A stretch of DNA of 26,111 nt, from positions 1 through 26,111 of the IMG/VR virus record IMGVR_UViG_3300044941_000314. One strand, given 5' to 3'. Made by a program: the position numbers and the translations under genes. This DNA comes from a virus. Of this stretch, positions 13,451-22,204 are shown in pieces (position 1 is the stretch's first letter; the number at the start of each line of letters is the position of its first letter). Below the pieces are notes generated by a model. The model did no database searches. It was not told where the DNA came from and worked only from the letters and a program-made list of their open reading frames with translations.

Positions 13451-14846
13451 TCCTCAAAAGCTGATCGATAAGCTCAATGAGCTTGGGGATTCTATTCTCA
13501 AATTATCCAAGTCCGCTACGGCTGCAATCGGGGCAATTGATGCCAGCATTGGAAAGTTTGTGCAGCTTGCTTCCCCAGCCGTCTACAATCGCTTTGCCCT
13601 AGCTGCAAAAGACTTTCAAGCCGTATTCGGTAAGATACTTGTTCCTGTTCTTGCCGATGTCACAAAAACAATTCGGGGGCTGGCCGATGCCCTTCTCAAT
13701 GCTTCCCCGATCCTGAAAGCAACCGTCCAGTCGATTGCAGATTTTTCGGTAAAGGCTTCAATCCTTGCAGGAAAGCTCGGATCGATTGTCGCTTTGCTGG
13801 GGGGTAAGCTGATCACAGTTTTGGGGCCAGTCTTAGAGCTTCTGGATAAGCTGGTTACCCAAGCCTTCGACCCAATGATGAAAGTCGTAGCAAGCTTGCA
13901 AGGGTCTTTGGGATCGGTCGTCAATGCTCTTGTATCGATGGCAGAAAAGCTCCTGCCCCTTTTCCTAAGCCTTGCCCAGAATGGGCTTGCCAACATAGTC
14001 CAGCAAATTGAGCAACTTTCTAAATTTGCAATCCAGCTTTACACAGCATTGGAGCCTGTCCAAAAGGCTTTCCTCTTGATTATCGAGGTGTTTCAATCCG
14101 TTCAATCGGTCATTACTGACCTACTTGGGGCAGCCTTGTCTTTGGTAGGTATTGCATTGAAGCCTATCGGCTTTTTTTTGAAGATACTTCTTGCCCCCTT
14201 TCATGTCTTGGGAAAGATTATCCAATTCTTGCTAAAGCCTTTGAATCTTGCTTTGCAAGCATTTACGAAAGTCTTTGACGTTCTTACGTCTGTCTTTGGA
14301 ATACTTGACCCGATTGCCAATTTATTCGATAGCCTTTTTGCTTCGGTCGGGGAAGCCTTGAAAGGGATCGTAGAAACGATGGGGGGATTCTGGGGGGCAA
14401 TCGGCAAGATATTCAAGTCGCTGGGGCAGGCCCTGATAAAGCTTACTCCAATTACTCCAATTATCGAAAGGATATTTAACGCTATCATTTCCTTTGTGAA
14501 AATGATCGGCGATGTAGTTGACTGGATTGGAAGGAAGGTTCAGAATCTTCTGGATAAATTACCCAATATCGGCGGTTCTTCCTCGGGCAAGTCTTCTTCG
14601 GCTTTCTTCCCGATTGGGGGGGCTTCTTCGGTAGGGGCAGCCAGCAATCAAGCCAGCTACACTAGTTTTTACGATCTGGGGCAAAAAGCTCGCCAAATGT
14701 CGGCATCGGCAAGCGAAAGCCCAGAGACAAGGGAACTTGTCAAGTTGAATACTAACCTCAAAGCGATATTTGATAAAGTCTTCAATCTGGAAAAAGATAC
14801 TCAAGCAAGCACCAAACTTTCGCAAATACCAACGGGTAACTACTAA
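13368..14846 (+). CDS. Tape measure protein, 492 aa
   Basis: A long helical, Ala/Leu-rich protein with repeated hydrophobic segments (ILAGKLGSIVALLGGKLITVLG, LLGAALSLVGIALKPIGFFL, KPLNLALQAFTKVFDVLTSV) and no catalytic domain. The Ser/Gly-rich stretch near residues 403-425 precedes a helical tail. Position after the chaperone frameshift pair is diagnostic. At roughly 0.15 nm per residue it would set a tail of about 70 nm, a short siphovirus tail; that length is inference. AGGGG precedes the ATG by 10 bases. The hydrophobic segments may help DNA cross the membrane. Confidence 0.85.
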   Translation: MATPISMAASQLASKSVAGLQTAMDKLDPQKLIDKLNELGDSILKLSKSATAAIGAIDASIGKFVQLASPAVYNRFALAAKDFQAVFGKILVPVLADVTKTIRGLADALLNASPILKATVQSIADFSVKASILAGKLGSIVALLGGKLITVLGPVLELLDKLVTQAFDPMMKVVASLQGSLGSVVNALVSMAEKLLPLFLSLAQNGLANIVQQIEQLSKFAIQLYTALEPVQKAFLLIIEVFQSVQSVITDLLGAALSLVGIALKPIGFFLKILLAPFHVLGKIIQFLLKPLNLALQAFTKVFDVLTSVFGILDPIANLFDSLFASVGEALKGIVETMGGFWGAIGKIFKSLGQALIKLTPITPIIERIFNAIISFVKMIGDVVDWIGRKVQNLLDKLPNIGGSSSGKSSSAFFPIGGASSVGAASNQASYTSFYDLGQKARQMSASASESPETRELVKLNTNLKAIFDKVFNLEKDTQASTKLSQIPTGNY

Positions 14847-15841
14847 TGGCTTTAGATATTCAGCTCCCCGATTTCGCTATTCAAGAATTGGTCGAGAAGG
14901 TTGCCGATCAATCTCCGGGCACGGTTTCAATCTCCCTTGATGGGGCAGATTCAAACATGGTCTACCAGCTACCGTGGGAAAAAAGATACGATGCAACGAT
15001 CTTTATTCTTGGTGCAGCTTGGGTAGATCGTCCGTCAGGCGCTACTCCCGTTCTTCGACGGCTGATACCTTTACGACACCCAAGCTACCCGAATTTGTAC
15101 GCTCGTAAGCTGTCTTACACTGGCAAGAAATGGACTGGCAAAGAATCGAACGGCGAAAATCTTCCTGAATGGAAAAGGCAAGATGAAACGTCTAAGTACT
15201 CTATCGCAGATTTTAACGTCGAATTTTCCCCGCTATACTTCAAAGTCTATACAGACGATGAGGTATATAACCCAGAAACAGGCGAATACGAGGAATGGGA
15301 AAGATTTTGCAGGCTGTACTATCAGCCTGCCCCCGATCTCATTACCATCGAAAACGGGTCATTCAAATGGGCAGAAGGACCAAAGACCGGCCAAGATTTC
15401 CCTGCAAATATAAGCTATCCAGAACGGAAAGCCGATATAACATTCAAATGGTTATTCGTGCCACAAGAATACACGCACGATTCAAACGATATCCCTGTAA
15501 AGATCGAGGCTTGTATTGGAAAGCTGAATAGTCTTACAACCTTTGGAAGGGCAGCCGGTACTTTGCTTTTAGATTCGGTCGAATTTGAGCCGGTCACGAT
15601 CCCCCTTGTGACCGATGATTGGCAAGCATATTTTGCCAATCATATCACCCTTAAATTTAAGTTTTTCGATCCCCCGAACGGTGACCCCGGCTCATCTATT
15701 CGGGGGCATAATCTGCTGCCAGATCGGGGGGCAGATAATACTTGGTCTTATTATTATGCAACTAATGATGGGACGATGACTGGCAAACCTTTGTATGATA
15801 GTACGGACTTTTATGAGATGTTTCGTTATTGGGGGGCTTAA
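14846..15841 (+). CDS. Unknown tail-tip or distal tail protein, 331 aa
   Basis: It starts one base into the tape measure stop. It is largely beta-structured with many Tyr and Trp: YPNLYARKLSYTGKKWTGKE, then EEWERFCRLYYQPAPDLITI, KADITFKWLFVPQEY and EPVTIPLVTDDWQAYF. The Asp-rich insertions (YTDDEVYNPETGEYEEW) may bind cations. Genes right after the tape measure usually encode distal tail or baseplate hub proteins, which this could be, but I recognise no family motif. Confidence 0.65.
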   Translation: MALDIQLPDFAIQELVEKVADQSPGTVSISLDGADSNMVYQLPWEKRYDATIFILGAAWVDRPSGATPVLRRLIPLRHPSYPNLYARKLSYTGKKWTGKESNGENLPEWKRQDETSKYSIADFNVEFSPLYFKVYTDDEVYNPETGEYEEWERFCRLYYQPAPDLITIENGSFKWAEGPKTGQDFPANISYPERKADITFKWLFVPQEYTHDSNDIPVKIEACIGKLNSLTTFGRAAGTLLLDSVEFEPVTIPLVTDDWQAYFANHITLKFKFFDPPNGDPGSSIRGHNLLPDRGADNTWSYYYATNDGTMTGKPLYDSTDFYEMFRYWGA

Positions 15842-15843
15842 TT

Positions 15844-17754
15844 GTGCCTATCAATATCCCACCGGGGCCTTTATCTGCAAATACGGCTGCAAGACTATCT
15901 AGTCTTTTGAACAAGCTGGAACCGATTGCTGGGCTAAAATTTTCTGCCCCCCTTTCGATTTCTCGCTCAGGGGGCTTCCCCCTTGTTAATGCCGATGCCT
16001 TGCAAGATTCTGGGAACGGGGCAGGGATTACCGTTGAGGACACTTACGGGGCCAGCTTCTCGGGGATTGATACCCTTTTGCTGAATTATAGCGAAGTAAC
16101 AAACCCTTCGGCTGGCACGGCTGAGATTACCCCTGTCCTTGCCAGCGACACCAGCCGGGGAGATATTAGCTTTGATCCATACGAATGGGATTTACAAAAG
16201 CTGGGGCAGGGGACAAAAGTTGCGGACGGCTTTGGGATAGCGAACACCGAAGCCGACAAAGATATTTTCCAGATATCAGGGGCACCCGGGGCTTCGGGGC
16301 CTTTTAGCATACCGGGGGTAAACGGGGGCAAATGCGTTTATTTGGGGAGAAGGAACGTCGGGGGCACTTTCCCCGACTTTGATGGTTATACTTACCCTGC
16401 CCTTAAATGTAATATCGACACGTACTGGTATCGAGAAGGGGCAGCATTTGGGGATACCCCCGTTAGTGCAGGGGTGAGTGATCTAGTCCGCATTCGGGCA
16501 GGATCAACTGCAACAGGGGTATCGAGGGCCTTCACTTTTGCCCACCAATACCAGCATCCTGTTTTCGGGACTTATGCATATTGTGATAGTCTGATCTCAG
16601 CCGTCAGGCCGATAGCTGATGGGTATTGGATCGGATTTCCAACGATGCCAACAACTTTGGACGGGTATATCCTCGGGGCCAACGGGTATATTCAAGCGAA
16701 GATTAAATATCTAGTCGGGGACGGGATTGCAACGGTCGAAGGGGCCACCGGAACCGATTCTGTTGGCAATCACTTTACGGGTGGGATCGTTGACACGATT
16801 GGATCGGGGGGCAGCTTTCAAACGGGGATCCAATGGCAGGACGAAGGAAGTAATCTCGGGACATCGGGGACAGTAAACACGGTCGATTTTGTAGGCTCCG
16901 GCTTTACGGCGGAGCGATCAGGAAACAAAGTAACCGTGACTGGAACGGCTGCCCCTATCGATGCCCAATTCCTTTGCCTTGCTCTGAATGGTACTTTGAC
17001 CCAAGAAAGACAACTGGCCCTTGAATCTGGGGTATTAACGGGAACCGACGGGGGGGCTGGGGGGAATTACACGATCTCAATTAATTCGGGGGGCATCGGG
17101 ACGGGCAAGCTGGCTAACAATTCTGTAACCTTTGCCAAGTTCCAACAACTATCAGGGCAACGATTGGTTGGCAACTCAACGGGATCGACTGCAAACGCAC
17201 AAGAAATTTCTCTTGGCACAGGGCTTTCTTGGTCTGGAACGAGCATAGTTTGGGCAGGCACAACGGGAGCAAATGCAACCCTGATTGATGGGTCTACCGT
17301 CTCGGCAGGAGTTATAACCTCGGCAGGGACAGGGCTTACAAAAGTCGAGGCTGTTCTTGCTGCACCTGCTCTTGTAGATATTGGACTTGCTTACACCGTG
17401 ACTGGTCTGACCTTCAATATCGGGAGCAACGGAACGTATGAATTTAACGGCAAGCTTCGTGTTTTTATGACCGGCGGTGGGGCTGGAGCTAATCGGATGG
17501 CTGGTGCAATTTTTAAAAACGGAGTCGTGGTAACAGGGAGCCAAGCGGCGCATGAGGCTTATTTTGGGGCGGCGTATGATTATTTCGGCACAACTCTTCC
17601 CTTGCATTGCCAGACGCTTGCTTGTTTATCTGGTGATGTTATTACAGTTCAAGCTTTTTGGGCTAATATATTTGGGGCTGGCTTGCTAGGTGCTCAAGTT
17701 GTGTCGGATGTGAATGGATATACTGAATTAACAGCAACAAGGATTGCTAATTAG
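15844..17754 (+). CDS. Tail fibre / receptor-binding protein candidate, 636 aa
   Basis: It is Gly/Thr/Ser-rich, typical of extended fibres, with 'GAGITVEDTYGASFSGIDTL' near residues 60-80 and repeated beta motifs (GTVNTVDFVGSGFTAERSGN, GIGTGKLANNSVTFAKFQQL). The last ~125 residues look like a C1q/TNF-like trimeric jelly roll: YTVTGLTFNIGSNGTYEFNG, LRVFMTGGGAGANRMAGAIF, and SGDVITVQAFW near the end. I chose GTG at 15844, three bases after the previous stop with a G6 run upstream; TTG at 15829 is an alternative. It probably trimerises and contacts the host. Proposed from composition and position. Confidence 0.65.
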   Translation: MPINIPPGPLSANTAARLSSLLNKLEPIAGLKFSAPLSISRSGGFPLVNADALQDSGNGAGITVEDTYGASFSGIDTLLLNYSEVTNPSAGTAEITPVLASDTSRGDISFDPYEWDLQKLGQGTKVADGFGIANTEADKDIFQISGAPGASGPFSIPGVNGGKCVYLGRRNVGGTFPDFDGYTYPALKCNIDTYWYREGAAFGDTPVSAGVSDLVRIRAGSTATGVSRAFTFAHQYQHPVFGTYAYCDSLISAVRPIADGYWIGFPTMPTTLDGYILGANGYIQAKIKYLVGDGIATVEGATGTDSVGNHFTGGIVDTIGSGGSFQTGIQWQDEGSNLGTSGTVNTVDFVGSGFTAERSGNKVTVTGTAAPIDAQFLCLALNGTLTQERQLALESGVLTGTDGGAGGNYTISINSGGIGTGKLANNSVTFAKFQQLSGQRLVGNSTGSTANAQEISLGTGLSWSGTSIVWAGTTGANATLIDGSTVSAGVITSAGTGLTKVEAVLAAPALVDIGLAYTVTGLTFNIGSNGTYEFNGKLRVFMTGGGAGANRMAGAIFKNGVVVTGSQAAHEAYFGAAYDYFGTTLPLHCQTLACLSGDVITVQAFWANIFGAGLLGAQVVSDVNGYTELTATRIAN

Positions 17755-17766
17755 GAGTGTCAAAGC

Positions 17767-18345
17767 GTGGATGAATTAAAAAAGGCTTTCGAGCCAGTCA
17801 AACAAAACTTTGAGGATGGCATTGCATCCTTGAATGCCATCGTCGGCAAGATCAATGCCAAGATGGCCGAGATATCTTCCAACGAAAGTGAGGTGGCTTC
17901 CCTTACGGGGCAAGTTTCAAAGCTCAAAAAAGAATTGGAGCAAATATCCAAACAACGGGATGAGATGCGTCAGGGGCTTATCAATGCCCAGAACGATCTC
18001 GCAGACGGGGCACGCCGGGCAGCTTCCCAACGGGAAGAACTAGAGGCTCGATGCAAAGCCGATATCGAGAAGGTGCTGGCAGAAAACGAACGGATCAAAA
18101 AAGAATCGGATGAGATCAAGAAGGCAAGCGATGCTATTCTCGCTGAGAATATGACCCTCAAGCAAATGTATGAGGATTATAAAAATCATCCTGCGGTTGT
18201 AGCTGCAAGGATCAAAAAGCAACAGGAATATCTTGAAAGCCTGCGAAAGGATGCGAAGGAAAAAGAAGCCTTAATCCTTGCGGAAATTGAAAAGTTAAAG
18301 AAACAAGATCAATCTTCCAATGAATCGGGAAGCCCTGTTTCGTGA
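17767..18345 (+). CDS. Coiled-coil protein of the late operon, 192 aa
   Basis: GTG start with GGAG about 10 bases upstream. Almost the whole protein is predicted coiled coil: VASLTGQVSKLKKELEQISK (residues ~42-62), REELEARCKADIEKVLAENE, IKKESDEIKKASDAILAENM, and LESLRKDAKEKEALILAEIE. The Lys/Glu-rich heptads end in a Ser-rich tail. Last gene of the tail cluster, 15 bases from the convergent XRE gene. It may be a tail or virion-associated rod, or a chaperone; no family is recognised. Confidence 0.65.
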   Translation: MDELKKAFEPVKQNFEDGIASLNAIVGKINAKMAEISSNESEVASLTGQVSKLKKELEQISKQRDEMRQGLINAQNDLADGARRAASQREELEARCKADIEKVLAENERIKKESDEIKKASDAILAENMTLKQMYEDYKNHPAVVAARIKKQQEYLESLRKDAKEKEALILAEIEKLKKQDQSSNESGSPVS

Positions 18346-18360
18346 GGGGTAGCCATCGGC

Positions 18361-18585
18361 TTACTTCTCCTTCTTTGGGCTTGTCAAGCTGATAGCTTTG
18401 CCCAAGACGGCTGCCAGAATTTCGGCTTTTTCAAGGGTCAGCCTTTTCTCCCCTTTGATAAATTCGGCAAGGAAGGTTCGGCTGATGCCTTCCTTGCCAT
18501 CGATCTTAGACTTATTCGATAATTTGGTTATGCTCATGCCCGACTGAGCTACCAGCAAACGAAGGTCTTTAGAAATACTACTCAT
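18361..18585 (-). CDS. XRE/Cro-type HTH regulator, 74 aa
   Basis: A single helix-turn-helix fills the protein: DLRLLVAQSGMSITKLSNKS, then ISRTFLAEFIKGEKRLTLEKAEILAAVLG. The SITKLSNKS and ISRTFLAEF parts are the turn and recognition helix of Cro/CI-like proteins. GGAG precedes the ATG by about 11 bases. It is transcribed divergently from the matrixin cassette, with back-to-back promoters between them. The palindrome GCTATAGC lies in its own promoter spacer and recurs in two early promoters, which makes it the best candidate to bind this site. Autoregulation is inferred. Confidence 0.8.
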   Translation of the reverse strand: MSSISKDLRLLVAQSGMSITKLSNKSKIDGKEGISRTFLAEFIKGEKRLTLEKAEILAAVLGKAISLTSPKKEK

Positions 18586-18630
18586 AACCGTTACAACTCC
18601 TCAAGTTAGATAGAAAAAGGGCTTAGTTTA

Positions 18631-18658
18631 AGTATAGCTATAGCGTCTTTCTTGTCAA
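18631..18658 (-). promoter_or_regulatory. Promoter of the XRE gene with GCTATAGC operator
   Basis: On the minus strand, consensus TTGACA (18658-18653), 16-bp spacer, and TATACT (18636-18631). The spacer holds GCTATAGC (18637-18644), part of TATAGCTATA. Its -35 overlaps the -35 of the divergent plus-strand promoter. Confidence 0.75.
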
Positions 18659-18680
18659 CTGAGAAGCAATAAAGTACGAT
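18652..18680 (+). promoter_or_regulatory. Divergent promoter for the matrixin/haem cassette
   Basis: TTGTCA (18652-18657), 17-bp spacer and TACGAT (18675-18680) lie 36 bases before the matrixin ATG. The -35 overlaps the -35 of the opposing XRE promoter almost completely (TTGTCAA is nearly its own complement), so the two promoters compete. Confidence 0.65.
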
Positions 18681-18715
18681 TCCAAAAGAACTGAATAATC
18701 CGAAGAGAAGAATTT

Positions 18716-19669
18716 ATGTCAGATGCACAAAGCCCCAAAGATGCCCCCGTTCCTGCCCCTGCCCCTGCAATCGGGTCGGGGGGCTGGTTCACTGAAGCCC
18801 AAAAGAGTAAGCTGGTCGCTATCCTGATATTCTTTCTCGGGGCTCTGGCCCTTTTGATCCTACAATGGCTTCGCAAGGAAGCTGGCCTAAATCAAGAAAC
18901 CCCCACTCCCCAGCCACCAGCTTTGGTGGCTGAAAAACCTGCCCCTCAAGCCCTTGTCGAGGATGATATCCCCCTTTACTTTTGCGGGGATCGTCCACGG
19001 CTGCAAGATAATTTCCGAGCGAAGCGATTCCCAACCGATAAGATCACGTGGTCTATTGATCCTTCGGGATATGTTGGCAGATTGAAGCCCGAGGATATTA
19101 TTCAAGCTTTCGAGATTGCTTGGCAGACTTGGAGACGCTGGCTAAATATCGAACCCGTGAATGTTGGAAGCTGGGTCGCTGGGGCAGACGGGAAACAGGT
19201 CTGGAAGCCCAACGAGGCTAAAGCTTTGGTGCGGTCTCGGTTTGGGGTATTGATGCGAGAAGATGGCCGACCCGATGGCCCCCGCAACATTCTGGCTTAT
19301 TCTGAATTGTCAGACGGAACGCTTGTTGCAAAAGAACAATTGTATGACAATGCCGAGAATTGGGGTATAGCAGAGAACCCCCCGGCTTCGATGATAGAAA
19401 TGGTGCGGGTCGCTGCCCATGAGATCGGGCACGCTCTGGGGCTCGAGCACGATCACGTCGGCACAGGGGCTCTGATGGAACCGACGTATTCTCGCAACGT
19501 CCGCTTCCCCACCAGCCGAGACGCTAGTAGGATGTACCAGCTTGGATATAAGCCTCGTGACGACAAGGCCAATCCTTCTAAGCCCATTCTCATTTCGGTA
19601 ACAGCCGATGCGGAAAAACTAATTGATGCCCTGCGTCAGGCTGGGTATGCTATTGAGATAAAGAAATGA
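18716..19669 (+). CDS. Membrane-anchored matrixin-type zinc metalloprotease, 317 aa
   Basis: The catalytic signature HEIGHALGLEHD (residues ~237-248) is the HExxHxxGxxHD motif of peptidase family M10A, and GALMEPTYS after it supplies the Met-turn. N-terminal to it are VIITWSIDPSGYVG-like strands and IIQAFEIAWQTWRRW, as in matrixins. Residues ~36-53 (VAILIFFLGALALLILQW) form a single membrane anchor after a short Pro-rich N-terminus, so the enzyme is probably a type II membrane protein facing outside the cytoplasm. A short Pro-rich linker joins anchor and domain. No propeptide cysteine switch is seen. It starts a cassette with its own promoter. Confidence 0.85.
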   Translation: MSDAQSPKDAPVPAPAPAIGSGGWFTEAQKSKLVAILIFFLGALALLILQWLRKEAGLNQETPTPQPPALVAEKPAPQALVEDDIPLYFCGDRPRLQDNFRAKRFPTDKITWSIDPSGYVGRLKPEDIIQAFEIAWQTWRRWLNIEPVNVGSWVAGADGKQVWKPNEAKALVRSRFGVLMREDGRPDGPRNILAYSELSDGTLVAKEQLYDNAENWGIAENPPASMIEMVRVAAHEIGHALGLEHDHVGTGALMEPTYSRNVRFPTSRDASRMYQLGYKPRDDKANPSKPILISVTADAEKLIDALRQAGYAIEIKK

Positions 19670-19794
19670 TCGAAAGGTTAAAGATTGGGCTGGCAGCCGT
19701 AGAACCTTTGGCTAAATGGCTCACCCTTATAATCGCTATTCTATTCGTTGCATTTCTGTTAGATAATCTAAGGTTCCCAAAAAGAAAAAGGTAA
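19666..19794 (+). CDS. 42-aa membrane peptide, possibly holin-like
   Basis: The ATG overlaps the matrixin stop by 4 bases (ATGA), so the peptide is coupled to the protease. It has an amphipathic start (MIERLKIGLAAVEPLAKW), one hydrophobic segment (LTLIIAILFVAFLL) and a strongly basic C-terminus (FPKRKR). The stop is 4 bases before the next ATG. Such a small single-span peptide beside a membrane protease could be a holin, a protease partner, or an assembly factor. Its function is unknown. Confidence 0.6.
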   Translation: MIERLKIGLAAVEPLAKWLTLIIAILFVAFLLDNLRFPKRKR

Positions 19795-19798
19795 AAAT

Positions 19799-21577
19799 AT
19801 GTTTTCGGCTTTGGCCTTATCGTATGTATTGGCTGCCCCAATTGATAAAGACGCTCAGATCATCTCCCCAGCTTTGGTGGTTGTGGAAGTTGCCAAAGAT
19901 ATCGTCCGGCTTGTTGACAATCGAATTTATCGACCCGAAGAGATCCCTTTTCAGATTTGGTTTTCTTTTCATACTTTGCCCCCAGCTGATCGGGCAGACT
20001 TCCAAAGGATTTTTACCTTTTGGCTTAATCATCTTTCGGCAAGCCCCAGAATAGTAAGGCTTGAATACTTACAAGATAATTTAATAGGTCGGCTTGATGT
20101 TCGGGACGCTCCGAATTGGACACGCACGGGCTGGCAGATTGTCGGGAATCGCGACTATCTTTTTCGAGAACCGAATATCCCACACCTTGTTACCCAATTT
20201 GTTCGAGATTTCACAGGGGTAAAGCAAGATAAGGAAACGCTGGCAGCCGGAGTAATTTTGAACGCTTGGCAGTTCTTTAGAGATACGATTGAATCCAATC
20301 GGGTGGGCAGCTATTACGATATCCTTTATGGGAAGCAAAGACACCCAGACGGGATTGTTCTGCCCCCTTCGGGGATCAGCCGACCCGCAAAGATTGAGCG
20401 AAAAGTAGTTTCTTGGGAAGGGGGGAAGTGGAAGGACGGGAAGGAATACCCAGCCGGTTCGTTTACTTATTACAAAGATATTGTGATTGAACCAGCCGTC
20501 GAAGCAAGCCCTTTTCCCCGAGTGATCCCCAGCGAAAAAAAAGGCGATGCGAATTTCCCAGCGACTGGTAAAGACTTCGAGACGATTTGGGGGGCAGACG
20601 TTTCAGCCGAAGCCCTGAAAAAGCTGGGGGTCGATCCTCGGGTTGGGGGCATCGCATTAGGCAAGCTTGACGGGGATGGGGCAGGAAGCTTTGTTGCCCT
20701 TCGCACAAGGGCAATTCGGGTAACTCCTTCGGCTTACGGGAATGTCAGCCGTACCTTTGACGTTTTCCGCTCGCAAGGCGATAAAGATCATCGTCGAAGA
20801 TTTGGGCAAATATCAAAAGGTGAGATCGGGGCAGACGGTTCGGAAATTCTCGCTACCTTGCCGAACGGGGCACAGGCTGGGCTTCTCTGTAATGACAAAG
20901 ATGAACGGGTCGAGCTTGCCCCCTCTGACCTTGCCCAAGTCGATAGCAAGATTGATAAATTTGCAGACGTTAGAACGCATATGTCTTGCATCGTCTGCCA
21001 TGCCCCGATGGGTGGATTTATCCCCTTCAACGAGCAAGTAAAGGCAGCTTTGGAAGCTGGGATAAAGCTCGAAGCCCAAGACGATGACCCTGCAAAGCAA
21101 AGGGAGAAAGCCCGAAAGGTTGAAGAGTTTTATCTTGATTGGGAATACAAAATAAAGGGGTGGCAGGCCCCTTACCTTCGCTTCATTGAGCAAACTACGT
21201 TCGATCCAGTGACAAAAAAATCTTGGACACCAGCCGAAACGGTTGTCAGATTTCAAAAGTACAGAGATCAATATGATAGACCTTTGAAAATTGACGATGC
21301 TTGCCGAGAATTGGGGGTAAGCCCTGCCCAGCTTCGGATAGCAATTTTGGCAAAGAAGCCTGTCGAGATTGGCCCTAACGAATTGGTCGTCGGTCGGTCG
21401 ATATCCCGTGACTCTTGGGAATCGTCGGAGCAAGGGGGAGTCGCACGGGAATGCTATTTGCTCCTTGATGCTTGCAAAGAGCATGAAGAACGGGTAAAAT
21501 TATTACTCAAAGATGGGCTGATCGAAGAAGCCATTAACGAGTTTAAAAAGCAATTACTCGGGGAGAAGAAAAAGTGA
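19799..21577 (+). CDS. Exported protein with one CxxCH haem-c site, planctomycete type, 592 aa
   Basis: It begins with a short signal-like stretch (MFSALALSYVLAAP). The haem-binding motif CIVCH lies near residue 397, preceded by PNGAQAGLLCNDKDERVELA and followed by APMGGFIPFNEQV. I recognise this arrangement ('PNG...y.l.n..g.R...AP..., SCM.CHa.G.i') from large planctomycete proteins annotated as cytochrome c domain proteins. Residues ~1-200 and the last ~150 are unrecognised. It would attach haem covalently outside the cytoplasm using host maturation proteins. The next gene, a clearer cytochrome, overlaps by 4 bases. The second axial ligand is not obvious. Confidence 0.75.
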   Translation: MFSALALSYVLAAPIDKDAQIISPALVVVEVAKDIVRLVDNRIYRPEEIPFQIWFSFHTLPPADRADFQRIFTFWLNHLSASPRIVRLEYLQDNLIGRLDVRDAPNWTRTGWQIVGNRDYLFREPNIPHLVTQFVRDFTGVKQDKETLAAGVILNAWQFFRDTIESNRVGSYYDILYGKQRHPDGIVLPPSGISRPAKIERKVVSWEGGKWKDGKEYPAGSFTYYKDIVIEPAVEASPFPRVIPSEKKGDANFPATGKDFETIWGADVSAEALKKLGVDPRVGGIALGKLDGDGAGSFVALRTRAIRVTPSAYGNVSRTFDVFRSQGDKDHRRRFGQISKGEIGADGSEILATLPNGAQAGLLCNDKDERVELAPSDLAQVDSKIDKFADVRTHMSCIVCHAPMGGFIPFNEQVKAALEAGIKLEAQDDDPAKQREKARKVEEFYLDWEYKIKGWQAPYLRFIEQTTFDPVTKKSWTPAETVVRFQKYRDQYDRPLKIDDACRELGVSPAQLRIAILAKKPVEIGPNELVVGRSISRDSWESSEQGGVARECYLLLDACKEHEERVKLLLKDGLIEEAINEFKKQLLGEKKK

Positions 21578-22176
21578 AACTATTTGCAGCCTTCGGGCTT
21601 CTGGCTTTTTTCGGGGCTTTGATGCTCCCCGAAGCCCACTCCGATTGTCGTAGGGTAATCGTCGGGGGGCAAACTTACGCTGCCCCCGTATATGCTGCTC
21701 CGATCTACCACCAAGCCCATGAAAACATTGTACTTGTGCCAAAGGCATTTCTGGTGCAGACCCGTAGCGACTACGCTGCGGGAATCGGTGACGAGATTCG
21801 GCAGAAGCAATTTGCCAAAGATGTCGCCGACGAGCTTTACCGGATGATCCAAGAAGCCCAGCGATATCAAGCCCCTCCCCAGACAGGGGGGCAGACCAGA
21901 CCACCCGTAGATGTAACTCCGAATCCTGCCCAGCCTTTGAAAGCCGAAGGGGTTACCATCAAGGATGTTCTGGCAAAAAATTGTGTATCCTGTCACGGGA
22001 AGGGTGGGAATCTGCCCCTACTGACTGGGGACCCCGACAAGATCGACTACTTAATTCGGGGGGATATCCTGAATGCAGTCGTCGAAGGCAGAATGCCCAA
22101 AAACAAGCCTGCCTTAACGCAGGAGGAACTTAACGTCGTTCACGCTTGGCAGGATCGAAGAAAAGCGAAAAAGTGA
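21574..22176 (+). CDS. Exported monohaem c-type cytochrome, 200 aa
   Basis: A clear signal peptide (MKLFAAFGLLAFFGALMLPEAHS) is followed by a Tyr/Ala/Pro-rich region (YAAPVYAAPIYHQAH), a charged linker, and a class I cytochrome c domain. This has the haem motif CVSCHG near residue 137 and a likely axial Met in GRMPKNKPALTQEEL, then the closing helix ELNVVHAWQDRRK. Length is normal for a signal plus linker plus cytochrome. It is coupled to the upstream haem protein. It should carry electrons in the periplasm or bind haem on the cell surface; the partner is unknown. Confidence 0.85.
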   Translation: MKLFAAFGLLAFFGALMLPEAHSDCRRVIVGGQTYAAPVYAAPIYHQAHENIVLVPKAFLVQTRSDYAAGIGDEIRQKQFAKDVADELYRMIQEAQRYQAPPQTGGQTRPPVDVTPNPAQPLKAEGVTIKDVLAKNCVSCHGKGGNLPLLTGDPDKIDYLIRGDILNAVVEGRMPKNKPALTQEELNVVHAWQDRRKAKK

Positions 22177-22204
22177 TTGTATCGGGCAGATTCTTTGAGA
22201 TAAT
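22177..22204 (+). promoter_or_regulatory. Promoter for the secreted protein gene
   Basis: TTGTAT (22177-22182), 16-bp spacer, GATAAT (22199-22204), starting one base after the cytochrome stop. The predicted leader of about 60 bases ends in AAAGGAG before the ATG. Confidence 0.6.

Noticed and set aside
15844-17754. Diversity-generating target in the fibre C-terminus
   Set aside because: No template repeat or reverse transcriptase is visible in the window.
20813-21484. Long antisense ORF of 223 aa
   Set aside because: It is the opposite strand of the CxxCH protein, with no domain-like sequence or ribosome site; a shadow of biased codon use.
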